Assembly: GCA_050261495.1 (NCBI GenBank)
Contig: JBLNDI010000088.1
Span: 1-29,287 of the forward strand
Source: JBMNKL01 sp050261495
GTDB lineage: Bacteria; Bacillota; Clostridia; Acetivibrionales; DTU013
Direction of reading: 5' to 3'
Length of the DNA stretch: 29,287 nt
The translations under genes were made by a program, and so were the position numbers. Of the stretch, positions 8,119 to 16,247 are shown piece after piece (within the stretch, counting starts at the first letter, position 1; each line of letters starts with the position of its first letter). The notes under the pieces are model-generated. The model worked only from the letters and a program-made list of their open reading frames with translations. It was not told the origin of the DNA and searched no databases.

Positions 8119-8146
8119 AAAGCACTTATCAAAAGATAAGTGCTTT
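8119..8146 (-). terminator. Intrinsic terminator in the leader of the sugar importer operon
   Basis: A perfect 12-bp stem (AAAGCACTTATC, 8119-8130, with 8135-8146) with a 4-base loop is followed on the minus strand by a T-rich tract running TTTTTAATTTT. It lies only 48 bases before the ATPase ATG and about 65-90 bases after the promoter. Placed there, it looks like an attenuator that must be overcome to express the operon rather than the end of the upstream GH2 transcript, though it could do both. Confidence 0.75.
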
Positions 8147-8210
8147 CATGACACCAGCTCTCAAAAATAAATACCCACTCATGAGGTATGTAACTATTCT
8201 GTTTAAATAA
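8147..8210 (-). promoter_or_regulatory. Candidate antiterminator region with two small TCATGA stem-loops
   Basis: Between the promoter and the leader terminator, the minus strand carries ATACC-TCATGAGTG-GGTAT (8171-8189). About 20 bases later it carries a weaker GTGT-CATGAAA-GCAC hairpin whose right arm is part of the 5' arm of the terminator stem. Two short stem-loops with a shared TCATGA, the second excluding the terminator, is the layout of ANTAR-controlled leaders. The loops do not match the published hexaloop rule (A at position 1, G at 4), so the call is tentative. Confidence 0.3.
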
Positions 8211-8239
8211 ATCATACAACTTGAATTGAAATATGTCAA
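8211..8239 (-). promoter_or_regulatory. Sigma-A promoter for the sugar importer operon
   Basis: On the minus strand TTGACA (8234-8239), a 17-base spacer and TATGAT (8211-8216) form a near-consensus promoter. Transcription should begin near 8204, giving a leader of about 130 bases before the ATPase gene. A CTGTTTAAATAA stretch overlaps the start site (8199-8210). Confidence 0.75.
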
Positions 8240-8370
8240 GTACTATAACTGTTAGATGGTGTCAACTTGTTGCAGGATTTTCAAAACAAATCGTCTTTGT
8301 TTCATTTTATGACCCAAATTTTATAATCCTTTCGATGAATTCAGTGCAAACTTGTTGTATAATATTATTC

Positions 8371-8440
8371 AAAGAGACCTCTCCTTCCTTGGTTTTTGGG
8401 TTTTGTCAACTTTATTTTACCAAAGAAGATTGGTCTCTTT
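8371..8440. repeat. Long imperfect inverted repeat downstream of the GH2 gene
   Basis: AAAGAGACC (8371-8379) is repeated inverted at 8432-8440. Inside it a second pair of arms (CTCCTTCCTTGGT with ACCAAAGAAGA) can extend the stem with wobble pairs. It lies 44 bases past the GH2 stop within the 412-base gap 8072-8483. It may serve as the transcript end for the glycosidase operon, or be a remnant of a small mobile element. The rest of the gap holds the importer promoter and leader. Confidence 0.4.
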
Positions 8441-8483
8441 TACTTTTTTCCTGTGATTATTTTACTCCGTGTACCTTGATCAG

Positions 8484-10232
8484 TTATTTATTTATCTTCC
8501 GTATTTCATCAAGCGGAACTTTCAGTTTCCTGTCCGCGGTCATCAGCCCATTTACTTCCTGCATAACATCGGTTAGCTGAGTATAACAGTAGCCTCTGAA
8601 ATATTTCGTTTTCCTGACAGCATTAGTAATGCTGGAATACCGGTCGATAAAACCCTGTACATCCTTCACCGCTCCATTATATCCCCATGCTTCCCTGTCA
8701 GGGTTCTCAAATGCTATTCCGCCGTATTCCGTAAGTATTATCGGTTGCCCTTCGTATTTATTACCCTGGGCGAAGAACATCCTGCCTGAAGTATTTTGTT
8801 CATAAAGAATGCTCTTGTCTCCGTATTTTTCAATGAACTCTTCTCCCCATGCAATATAGTCATGAATGGAGCAAAAATCAGCTTTTACGTTTTCCCATCC
8901 GTCGTTTGTGCTCACAAGGCGCGCGCCGTCAATGGCTTTTGATATATAATATAAAGCCAGCGCAAAGTTTTGTTGGTTTTTATCCGTATAAATATTTCTA
9001 ACACCCCATGATTCATTTAAAGGCGCCCATGTGATTATGCACGGATGGTTGTAATCTCTGTTTATAAATTCCACCCATTCCCTTATTATATTCTCCATCT
9101 CTTCAGTATTAAAATTATAAGCGCTGGGCATTTCCCCCCATACCAGGAGGCCAAGCTTGTCAGCCCAGTAATAATACCTGGGGTCTTCAATCTTTTGATG
9201 CTTTCTTGCACCGTTAAAGCCCATCTTCTTGGTCATCTCTATATCAAATATTATGGCTTCGTCGCTTGGAGGAGTCAAAAGGCTTTCCGGCCAATATCCC
9301 TGGTCAAGAATCAATTTCTGGTACAGCGGCCTGTTGTTCAACATAATCATATCTCCGCAAACCGAGATCTTTCTCATTCCGAAGTAGGTCTTTACGGAAT
9401 CAAGCATTTTTCCGTCCTGTTTTATTGTAAGCTGCACATCATAAAGATTAGGTGTTTCAGGCGTCCAGTAATGGATTTCGTCTACGCTGTCTTCTTCTTT
9501 TAAACAGACAGCAAATCTGGTTATCCTGTCTTTTATATTTAAATTCATCTTGACAATATTCTCACCTTTATAGTCAATTGCAACTTCCAGGAATAAATCT
9601 GCCGCTTCCCTGTTAAGATGCACTTCTCCCTTGACACACCTGTTGTCAATATCGGGGGTCAACCTGACTTTTTCAAGGTTCACTTCCCCCACGGCCTCCA
9701 GCCACACAGTCTGCCATATTCCGGACGTCGCCGTATACCAACACCTGTCGGGCTTTTCCTTCCAATACTGTTTTCCTCTTGGCTGGACTGTATCGTACCG
9801 GTCTTCAACTCTTACTACGATGATATTATCCACATTATTAATATAATCCGTTATATCGAATTTAAACTGGACGTATCCTCCCTTATGCTCTCCTACAAAG
9901 TTTCCGTTAATCCACACCCTGGCGTAATAATCAACCGCTCCAAAGTTCAGCAAGACCCGCTTGTTTTTAAAGTTTTCAGGAATGCGGAAGGTTCTCCTGT
10001 ACCACATTATTTCATGAAGGCCACTGTCATTAATTCCGCTCATTATACTCTGATAGCAGAACGGTACGGTTATCTTCCTGGAAAAACCTATTCCCGGGGT
10101 ATTATACCATCCATCTTTTCCACCCGTATCATTGTCATCAAATTCAAAATCCCATTCTCCATTAAGGTTCAACCAATCCTGCCTTTCAAAATCCGGCCTG
10201 GGAAACTCCGGACGCGGTATTGACGTACCCAT
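8484..10232 (-). CDS. Glycoside hydrolase family 2 (beta-galactosidase/beta-glucuronidase-like)
   Basis: A 582-residue GH2 enzyme. The N-terminal sugar-binding jelly roll (LNGEWDFEFD, then WYRRTFRIPENF and a VWINGNFVGEHKGGY segment) is followed by an immunoglobulin-like domain and a TIM barrel. Catalytic acid/base Glu407 sits in APLNESWG and nucleophile Glu502 in ILTEYGG. GH2 enzymes remove beta-linked galactose, glucuronic acid, mannose or arabinose from oligosaccharide ends. ATG at 10232 is chosen because GGGAGGG lies 8 bases ahead; longer readings run into the GH43 gene. No signal peptide is visible, so it should be cytoplasmic and act on sugars brought in by the CUT1 importer upstream. 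It is shorter than LacZ and nearer to the length of beta-glucuronidases. Confidence 0.9.
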   Translation of the reverse strand: MGTSIPRPEFPRPDFERQDWLNLNGEWDFEFDDNDTGGKDGWYNTPGIGFSRKITVPFCYQSIMSGINDSGLHEIMWYRRTFRIPENFKNKRVLLNFGAVDYYARVWINGNFVGEHKGGYVQFKFDITDYINNVDNIIVVRVEDRYDTVQPRGKQYWKEKPDRCWYTATSGIWQTVWLEAVGEVNLEKVRLTPDIDNRCVKGEVHLNREAADLFLEVAIDYKGENIVKMNLNIKDRITRFAVCLKEEDSVDEIHYWTPETPNLYDVQLTIKQDGKMLDSVKTYFGMRKISVCGDMIMLNNRPLYQKLILDQGYWPESLLTPPSDEAIIFDIEMTKKMGFNGARKHQKIEDPRYYYWADKLGLLVWGEMPSAYNFNTEEMENIIREWVEFINRDYNHPCIITWAPLNESWGVRNIYTDKNQQNFALALYYISKAIDGARLVSTNDGWENVKADFCSIHDYIAWGEEFIEKYGDKSILYEQNTSGRMFFAQGNKYEGQPIILTEYGGIAFENPDREAWGYNGAVKDVQGFIDRYSSITNAVRKTKYFRGYCYTQLTDVMQEVNGLMTADRKLKVPLDEIRKINK

Positions 10233-10299
10233 TCCAATATCCCTCCCTGTTTTTACCTGACGTAGCATTTTTAACGTGCCGTTGACGCAGGTTAATATC

Positions 10300-12750
10300 T
10301 TATATGGCTTTAACTGTGAAGTTTCCGAAGAAAGCAATTGCTCCTTCCGTTCTGATTCCTGCTTTCCCATGTGTAAACGGATCCTTGTCGGTGTAATTTA
10401 TTACGGCTTTATTCATATCATCGACAAAAACATTGATGTTGTCGCCTTTTGCTTCTACCTTTAAATGGTACAATCTGCCGGGATCATAACGCACCTCGGC
10501 ACTGGAAAGCTCTTTCCAATTATAGTTTTGTTTCGCAAGTACAACACCTTTACTTGTCAATCCTGCAAAATATCCCTGGTAAAAATTCGTCCCCAACATG
10601 CGATCCCAGCCTTCTCCGCCTTCTGCCGGGTTTGTAACCCTGAAAACAACGCCGGAATTAATATCGGAACCTGCTTTTAAATCCACTTCCACCGAATAAT
10701 CGCTCCAACCGTCCTCACCTGCTGCAATTTTTCCATAAGGGCCCAGCTGAAGCATTCCATCTTCACAGACAAACTCCTGTCCCAGACCCGTAACGTAAGA
10801 CCAATTGCCAAGGCCCGTATCAAAGCTGTCTCTGAAATCAGGAGGTTCTTTCCTTGCTTTATAGAAGTCCATTTTATAAAACCTGAAACCGCCGTTAATT
10901 AATTCGATTCTTAAAGTATGCAGCCCTTTCGGAAGTTTCAGCCCTTTTAAAGTTACGGTCCTCCATTCTTGCAAATATTCCATATTTAAATCTTCGGGTT
11001 CCAAAACTACCACATCATCAACCCGGATTCTGACTTGAGCGCCGTGCTTCACATCCGATACCCTTATGTCAACATTGTAATCAGCGGTTTCTTCAACATT
11101 TATGTTATAGGCAAGCCACTCGCCTTTTACCCTGAGAGCCGTATTACAACCTCCTTCAGTGCATAGTTCAATATATCCTGCATTTTCTCCTCCCCGGTTG
11201 AAATGTACAGCTTCTATACTCCCCGGAACAGGCTTATATGCATTGAATACACCTTCACCATTTACTTTGCCGCTGACAGCGGTATATCCGAAAGCTGCAT
11301 CCGCGCCGTAAGAAACAAACCCTATGCTTCCGCCGGTTAATCCCTCAATAATTCTTGTTTGTTTGTGCATACCGTCAACAAATACTTTAACTTTATTACC
11401 TGCCTTTTCGATCCTGACACAATGAAGCACGCTGAAGTCATACTCCTGCGGAAGTTCCGACACTTCGGTTTTTCCGGCAATTCCATCTACAATAAACCTT
11501 GTTTCAACATTTTTATTATCCGGGTCAAGCAGTATCATCCCGTAATTCCCGCCGCCCTTATACGAAATAACGGCGCCGAACCTGTTGTCGCCGCTGACCG
11601 GCCTGCCGGATAATTTCATGTTGAATTCAGCCGTATAGTTTTCCTTGCTGAGGTGCTTTGCGACAATCAAACTCCTGTCCCTGCCCGCTTCGCGGATTTT
11701 CATAAATCCTTTGTCAGCATGCCACCTGCCGCTTTTTTCAACCCATTGACCGCTTGACTCGCTGTTTTCAAAATAATCATAGAATTCCGGCATCTCAGGG
11801 GCAGGCTGCTGCGATACGGTAGGCCCGAGTACAACCATTTTATCCCCGTTCCACGCAAGGCGGTCAATATTTAAATCCCTTGAAGCATCGCTGTTCAGGT
11901 TGTGGTAGGCAATATACCATGTATCAAGGTCAGGCCCTATAAAGCTCATACTATGCCCCAGCCCCACACCTTCACCCTCGGTATTTATCAGCAGGGGATT
12001 TTTATTATACGGAACAAAACCGCTGACGGGGCTTTTTTCACTAACTGCGTAGTTTACCCTGTAACCGGCGCTCAAATAGTGGTTCCCCGTATATGTCATG
12101 TAATATTTGCCGTTTCTTTTTATTACGCCGGGCCCTTCGGTCCATCCGTCCATAAAGGCTTCTGTAAGGATTTCATCGCCGATTGTCAGCGGGTCTTTCA
12201 TTGTATGCGCCTTAATACCGATATCGCTTGCATGGTAAAAATACCATTTGCCGTCATCATCAATAAAAACTGAACCATCGATGCTATGCCCTATATTTTT
12301 CGTCTGCAGTTTAAAGGGTCCTGTGGGGCTGTCACTTTGCAATATATAATGCCCCAGCCCGGATGGCGACGTATACATATAGAACTTTCCGTTCCAGTAC
12401 ACAACCTCGGGGGCAAACGGAACCATCCCCCTGAACTCCTCGACATCTGCAACGGCGCCTTCATATTTCCATTCAACCAGGTTCATTGAACTCCAGCACT
12501 TTACGCCGGGGTTGGTGCAATAAAGATAATACCTGCCGTTATATTTCATAATAAACGGGTCTGCAAAATCTCCATGCCTTGCAATAGGATTTTTATATAG
12601 CCTGCAATGATTATTAGCCTGTATCATATCCATTTTATTACCTGTTACCCTCCATGCAATTAAGTAATATATCAACGCAGCAAATAAAAAGGTATAGTAT
12701 ATTCCACGCGCTCTTTTATATTTGCTGCATGTTTGCTTTCCAAGTTCCAT
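10300..12750 (-). CDS. Membrane-anchored multidomain GH43 glycosidase
   Basis: An 816-residue protein. A hydrophobic stretch at about 18-33 after a basic start suggests an uncleaved membrane anchor or signal peptide. The GH43 five-bladed propeller follows with Asp64 (DFADPF), Asp158 (SIDGSVF) and Glu205 (TEGPGV) as the catalytic triad, typical of alpha-L-arabinofuranosidases and beta-xylosidases. Beyond about residue 340 come a concanavalin-like/LamG-type domain, a CBM6-like domain (about 510-640) and a second concanavalin-like domain to the C-terminus. The ATG at 12750 has AAGGATAGG upstream and lies 4 bases after the permease stop. An internal ATG at residue 40 would remove the anchor and make the protein cytoplasmic. 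It shares a transcript with the importer and the GH2 gene. Confidence 0.88.
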   Translation of the reverse strand: MELGKQTCSKYKRARGIYYTFLFAALIYYLIAWRVTGNKMDMIQANNHCRLYKNPIARHGDFADPFIMKYNGRYYLYCTNPGVKCWSSMNLVEWKYEGAVADVEEFRGMVPFAPEVVYWNGKFYMYTSPSGLGHYILQSDSPTGPFKLQTKNIGHSIDGSVFIDDDGKWYFYHASDIGIKAHTMKDPLTIGDEILTEAFMDGWTEGPGVIKRNGKYYMTYTGNHYLSAGYRVNYAVSEKSPVSGFVPYNKNPLLINTEGEGVGLGHSMSFIGPDLDTWYIAYHNLNSDASRDLNIDRLAWNGDKMVVLGPTVSQQPAPEMPEFYDYFENSESSGQWVEKSGRWHADKGFMKIREAGRDRSLIVAKHLSKENYTAEFNMKLSGRPVSGDNRFGAVISYKGGGNYGMILLDPDNKNVETRFIVDGIAGKTEVSELPQEYDFSVLHCVRIEKAGNKVKVFVDGMHKQTRIIEGLTGGSIGFVSYGADAAFGYTAVSGKVNGEGVFNAYKPVPGSIEAVHFNRGGENAGYIELCTEGGCNTALRVKGEWLAYNINVEETADYNVDIRVSDVKHGAQVRIRVDDVVVLEPEDLNMEYLQEWRTVTLKGLKLPKGLHTLRIELINGGFRFYKMDFYKARKEPPDFRDSFDTGLGNWSYVTGLGQEFVCEDGMLQLGPYGKIAAGEDGWSDYSVEVDLKAGSDINSGVVFRVTNPAEGGEGWDRMLGTNFYQGYFAGLTSKGVVLAKQNYNWKELSSAEVRYDPGRLYHLKVEAKGDNINVFVDDMNKAVINYTDKDPFTHGKAGIRTEGAIAFFGNFTVKAI

Positions 12751-12754
12751 ATGC

Positions 12755-13597
12755 CTATCCTTTTATTCCTGTTAAGGCAAACGACTCGGTAAAATATTTC
12801 TGGAAAGCTATAAAAACAATCATAACCGGTAAAATTGCAACCACCGACGAAGCCATGATAATTGGGAAATTTGTTTGAGATGCATAATAAGAATGCAATG
12901 TTGCAATTACCAATTGGATTGTAAATTTATTAGGTGAGTTTAAATATATCAAGGATCCAAAGAACTCATTCCACAAACCCATAAACCACATGATAGTGTT
13001 GGCTGCCAATGCCGGTTTGCAGTTTGGAAGGAAAATCCTTGAATAAATCCCAAAATAATTGCACCCGTCAATCTTGCCTGCATCCATAAGTTCCGAGGAC
13101 AAGCCAAGCATATACTGCCGCAAAAAGAACAGCATTGACACATTGCCAAAAAGGCCCGGCAGGATTAACGGCCATAAAGTATTCGTAAGGCCTATCTTGG
13201 AAAAGCCGATGAATTGCGGTATTATAATTGAGACCGGCGGAATCATGATCATTATCAGAATTAATTGCAGTAATTTCTGCTTATGGGGAAATCTCATCTT
13301 TGCAAATGCAAAAGCGGAAATGCTCGTTGAAAAAGTCCCGATAAATAAAGTTGCGAATGTCACAATAGCGCTGTTTTTTATTCCGCTAAGAAGCGGCGCT
13401 ATTGTCCATATATCTATATAGTTGCGCCAAATCACCGGATCAGGTATCCACTGCGGCGGAAACATATGGACATTATTCGGATGCTTCAACGAGGTTGATA
13501 CCATCCACAAAAAGGGAAAAAGCATGGTCACAGCTCCTGATGATAATAATATGAATGCTGCAATATCTATTGCTGTTTTCTTTATTTTACTGTTCAT
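12755..13597 (-). CDS. Carbohydrate ABC transporter permease, MalG/UgpE type (CUT1)
   Basis: A 280-residue permease with six predicted membrane helices and the inner-membrane-transporter EAA-type loop (LMDAGKIDGCNYFGIYSRIFLP). The GAVTMLFPFLWMVSTSLK N-terminus is typical of the second CUT1 permease. It pairs with the permease at 13617-14519 to form the channel for an oligosaccharide. ATG at 13597 is preferred, with GGGAG 5 bases ahead. A TTG reading from 13630 would overlap the upstream gene. No ATPase gene is in this cluster, so a shared MsmX-type ATPase elsewhere in the genome must power it (inference from CUT1 systems of Firmicutes). Confidence 0.93.
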   Translation of the reverse strand: MNSKIKKTAIDIAAFILLSSGAVTMLFPFLWMVSTSLKHPNNVHMFPPQWIPDPVIWRNYIDIWTIAPLLSGIKNSAIVTFATLFIGTFSTSISAFAFAKMRFPHKQKLLQLILIMIMIPPVSIIIPQFIGFSKIGLTNTLWPLILPGLFGNVSMLFFLRQYMLGLSSELMDAGKIDGCNYFGIYSRIFLPNCKPALAANTIMWFMGLWNEFFGSLIYLNSPNKFTIQLVIATLHSYYASQTNFPIIMASSVVAILPVMIVFIAFQKYFTESFALTGIKG

Positions 13598-13616
13598 GGC
13601 AGCTCCCAGACCCCTC

Positions 13617-14519
13617 CTAATTTCCTTCAAAAACCCATTTGTCCGACAACTTGAACTGGACTAATGTAAAAGCCATTACCAGTATTAAAAAAATGAGCGA
13701 AACGCCGCATGCATATCCCATTCTATAGTGTCTGAAGCCACTATCGAAGATATAGAACGCAACCGTACCCGCAGAATAATTGCGTCCGCCAAGGCCGCCT
13801 TCCGTCAGCATATATACTTCAATAATGGTCTGAAGAGTACCGATTGAAAACACTACAAGCTGGTAGAAGCTGATTGGAGTCAGCATTGGCAATGTAATGT
13901 ACCTGAATTGCTGTACTCCTGATGCCCCGTCGATCAAAGCCGCTTCATAATATGTTTTGGGTATGTTTTGGAGAGCAGCCAGATAATAGATAGATGATAC
14001 GCCAATCATTTTCCATATAATCATCAGCATAATCAAGGGCTTAATCCATTTCGGATCCAGCAGCCAATCCGGTCCTTCAACGTTGAAGACAGCGCGCAGA
14101 AAGTTATTTACAATACCAAACTGGGAATTAAACAGCCATCTCCACATTACAGTCAATGCAACCAGTGAAGAAACAAACGGCAAGTAATAAATCGCCCTGA
14201 AAGCATTGTTCAAAGGTATTTTCCTGTTGTACCCCAGTGCAACCAGCAGTGAGATAAACATATAAATAGGTACCGCAAATACCAGTATCCCTGTATTGGC
14301 AAACGACTTCCAAAACTTTTCCTCTGTAAACATTTCTTTAAAATTATCAAACCCAATAAAATTTTGAGTGGGATTGAGTATGTTCCAATCTGTAAAACTT
14401 GCGTAAACAGCAAACCCCAGGGGCACGGCAAAAAATATTAAAAACTGCAATATGGGCGGGGAAATAAAAATGTATGCCCACAAGGCTTCTTTTCTGTCCA
14501 GCGAGTGTCTTTTCTTCAA
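13617..14519 (-). CDS. Carbohydrate ABC transporter permease, MalF/UgpA type (CUT1)
   Basis: A 300-residue permease with six predicted helices. The start WAYIFISPPILQFLIFF and the EAA-type loop (YYEAALIDGASGVQQFRYITLP) are characteristic of the first CUT1 permease. The start is TTG at 14519, 7 bases after GGGAGG; no ATG is better placed. It lies between the binding protein and the second permease, and is separated from the binding-protein gene by a very stable stem-loop, which should lower its expression relative to that protein. Confidence 0.93.
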   Translation of the reverse strand: MKKRHSLDRKEALWAYIFISPPILQFLIFFAVPLGFAVYASFTDWNILNPTQNFIGFDNFKEMFTEEKFWKSFANTGILVFAVPIYMFISLLVALGYNRKIPLNNAFRAIYYLPFVSSLVALTVMWRWLFNSQFGIVNNFLRAVFNVEGPDWLLDPKWIKPLIMLMIIWKMIGVSSIYYLAALQNIPKTYYEAALIDGASGVQQFRYITLPMLTPISFYQLVVFSIGTLQTIIEVYMLTEGGLGGRNYSAGTVAFYIFDSGFRHYRMGYACGVSLIFLILVMAFTLVQFKLSDKWVFEGN

Positions 14520-14554
14520 GGTTAAACCTCCCTCTCAGGCAAAACAGTTAAACA

Positions 14555-14588
14555 CCACCCGGACAGATTCAAGGGTCTGTCCGGGTGG
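14555..14588 (-). terminator. 13-bp perfect GC-rich stem-loop after the CUT1 binding-protein gene
   Basis: CCACCCGGACAGA (14555-14567) pairs perfectly with 14576-14588 around an 8-base loop, 17 bases past the binding-protein stop. On the minus strand only TGTTTAACTGTTTT follows, so termination would be partial. This is the classic position for an element that raises binding protein over permeases. Confidence 0.65.
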
Positions 14589-14605
14589 CACAACTAACAT
14601 GGAAT

Positions 14606-16006
14606 TTATTTCTTTATTGCTTCCTGCATATTTTTTATCGATTTATCGAGCAACTCCTGCATCTTGGGCTGTATATACTTGCAATATTCTTCAACAGTCA
14701 TTTCTCCTGAACGGGCCATATCCCATGTGGTCCAGAATTCGGTTATCCAGTCGTTTTCATATGTCAATTCCGCAGGAGCCGGCCTGCCGTACTTTTCTAT
14801 TATATCAATAAATTCCTGCTTATTTTTCGGATATTTATCATAATTCAGAAATTCGCTTTTAGCCATATCAATCAGGTTTGGTACTGCCTGCCCCATTTCA
14901 TAGTTGGCTTTCTGGCTTTCCCTGTCGAATGCAAGAAATGCTATCAAATCAAAGGATTCCTGCTTGTATTCGGTATTTGGCGATACTGCAAAGCCCATCG
15001 AGCCATACCAAACCGCGCTGGGATCTCCGGGATTTTTTACAGGCCATCTCATAAGGTCCCATTCGAAGGGCGCTGTCCAAAACTGAGCCTGGTGCCATGG
15101 CCCCATACCAATCATGGCAACCTTGCCATTAAGCCATCTTTGCACGCTTCCCAGGGATTGCATCTCTGACAATGTCGGAGCCACTCCATGTTTCAGGCTT
15201 AAATCTACGTAGAACTGCAAGCCGGCAATAAATTCCGGTGTATCAACCAGGATTTTTGTCCCGGTTTCATCAAGAAAATCACCGCCATGTGACCATATTG
15301 CTGATTCAATATTAAAATCAGCCACGCCAAACTGTTTGTTTTCCCCACTGCCTTTGGTTAGCTTCTTTGCATTCTCCAAGAACTCTTCAAAAGTCCATGC
15401 TTCACCGGGAGCGGGCGGGGTTACGCCAGCTTCTTTGAACAGATCTTTATTGTACGCGAGAGCTAATGGCCCGACGTCTTTGGGCAGAGCGTATAAATCC
15501 CCTTTTCCCATCTGTTTGCCGTCAAACCTGTACCTGTTCAGAAGGCGCGGCCAGACATTATTTTCATCGAAGAAATCTGAATTTTTCAGGTATGGCTGCA
15601 AGTTCAATATATTGCCGGTACAAGCCCAACGCATTACATAATCCGGTGGAATGTAGAAGGAATCCGGCGCCTGGCCGGCTGCCAATGCTGTTTGCAGTTT
15701 AGTCATAAACTGGTCTGACGGAGTGTTTATATACTCAACTTTGATATTAGTATTTCTTTGCATGAACCTGTTTATCAATTCGGTAAATACAGCCTGCTCC
15801 TCGGGCCCTCCCCATCCGCTGAAGCTTATGTTTATAGTTTTTGCGCTGTCGGAAGTTTTTTGACTGTCAGCTGTCTGTTCCGTTTTATCGGCAGTATCAG
15901 GTTTGGAGCCTTCCTCCTTCTTGCCACAACCCGCTAAAAGGATAGACGAAAGTACATAAAGAACTGCCAATAAAACAACCAGGCTTTTTTTGCTTCTTAT
16001 AAACAT
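14606..16006 (-). CDS. Carbohydrate ABC transporter substrate-binding lipoprotein (CUT1, SBP_bac_1 family)
   Basis: A 466-residue lipoprotein. The signal peptide (MFIRSKKS, a hydrophobic run, lipobox LAGC with Cys27) is followed by a Lys/Glu/Thr/Ser-rich linker and a large extracellular-solute-binding domain. The INISFSGWGGPEEQAVFTEL start, the LAAGQAPDSFYIPPDYV segment and the Trp-rich GPWHQAQFW region are typical of type-1 oligosaccharide binding proteins. GGAGGG lies upstream of the ATG. It is the first gene of the transporter-glycosidase operon and sits downstream of the regulator gene. The ligand is probably a short hemicellulose or pectin side-chain oligosaccharide, judged from the GH43 and GH2 genes in the same operon. 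Confidence 0.93.
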   Translation of the reverse strand: MFIRSKKSLVVLLAVLYVLSSILLAGCGKKEEGSKPDTADKTEQTADSQKTSDSAKTINISFSGWGGPEEQAVFTELINRFMQRNTNIKVEYINTPSDQFMTKLQTALAAGQAPDSFYIPPDYVMRWACTGNILNLQPYLKNSDFFDENNVWPRLLNRYRFDGKQMGKGDLYALPKDVGPLALAYNKDLFKEAGVTPPAPGEAWTFEEFLENAKKLTKGSGENKQFGVADFNIESAIWSHGGDFLDETGTKILVDTPEFIAGLQFYVDLSLKHGVAPTLSEMQSLGSVQRWLNGKVAMIGMGPWHQAQFWTAPFEWDLMRWPVKNPGDPSAVWYGSMGFAVSPNTEYKQESFDLIAFLAFDRESQKANYEMGQAVPNLIDMAKSEFLNYDKYPKNKQEFIDIIEKYGRPAPAELTYENDWITEFWTTWDMARSGEMTVEEYCKYIQPKMQELLDKSIKNMQEAIKK

Positions 16007-16247
16007 TTTATACCCTCCTTATTTTTTATTATTAACTAATTCAGAAACAAAAGAAGTACCTGAATAAATGGGTGCGCGGCATCACTCCTCTACTGTTTAA
16101 TAAACTACAAATCTTAGCCAGATTATTTTTTTAGTCGGTTTCTAATCTCACCTGTTTATTAGGTTTATATTATTTGTTTTGTTACATATTTTTTGTTGAT
16201 TTTTGTAAAATAAAAAACTCTGCCGGCCAATTGTTGAATAATTTTAA
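16007..16247 (-). promoter_or_regulatory. Control region of the CUT1-glycosidase operon with repeated CTGTTTA motifs
   Basis: This 241-base AT-rich gap separates the regulator from the operon it probably controls. On the plus strand it contains CTGTTTAATAAAC (16093-16105, nearly palindromic) and CCTGTTTATTAGG (16151-16163, with inverted ends), 58 bases apart. These are candidate operator sites. No pair of -35 and -10 boxes stands out clearly. A T-rich run follows the regulator gene at about 16206-16216 on the minus strand, but the hairpin ahead of it is poor. Confidence 0.35.

Noticed and set aside
8147..8210. Canonical ANTAR hexaloop RNA
   Set aside because: The two hairpins are suggestive in position, but their loops do not have A at position 1 and G at position 4, so they are listed only as a candidate antiterminator.
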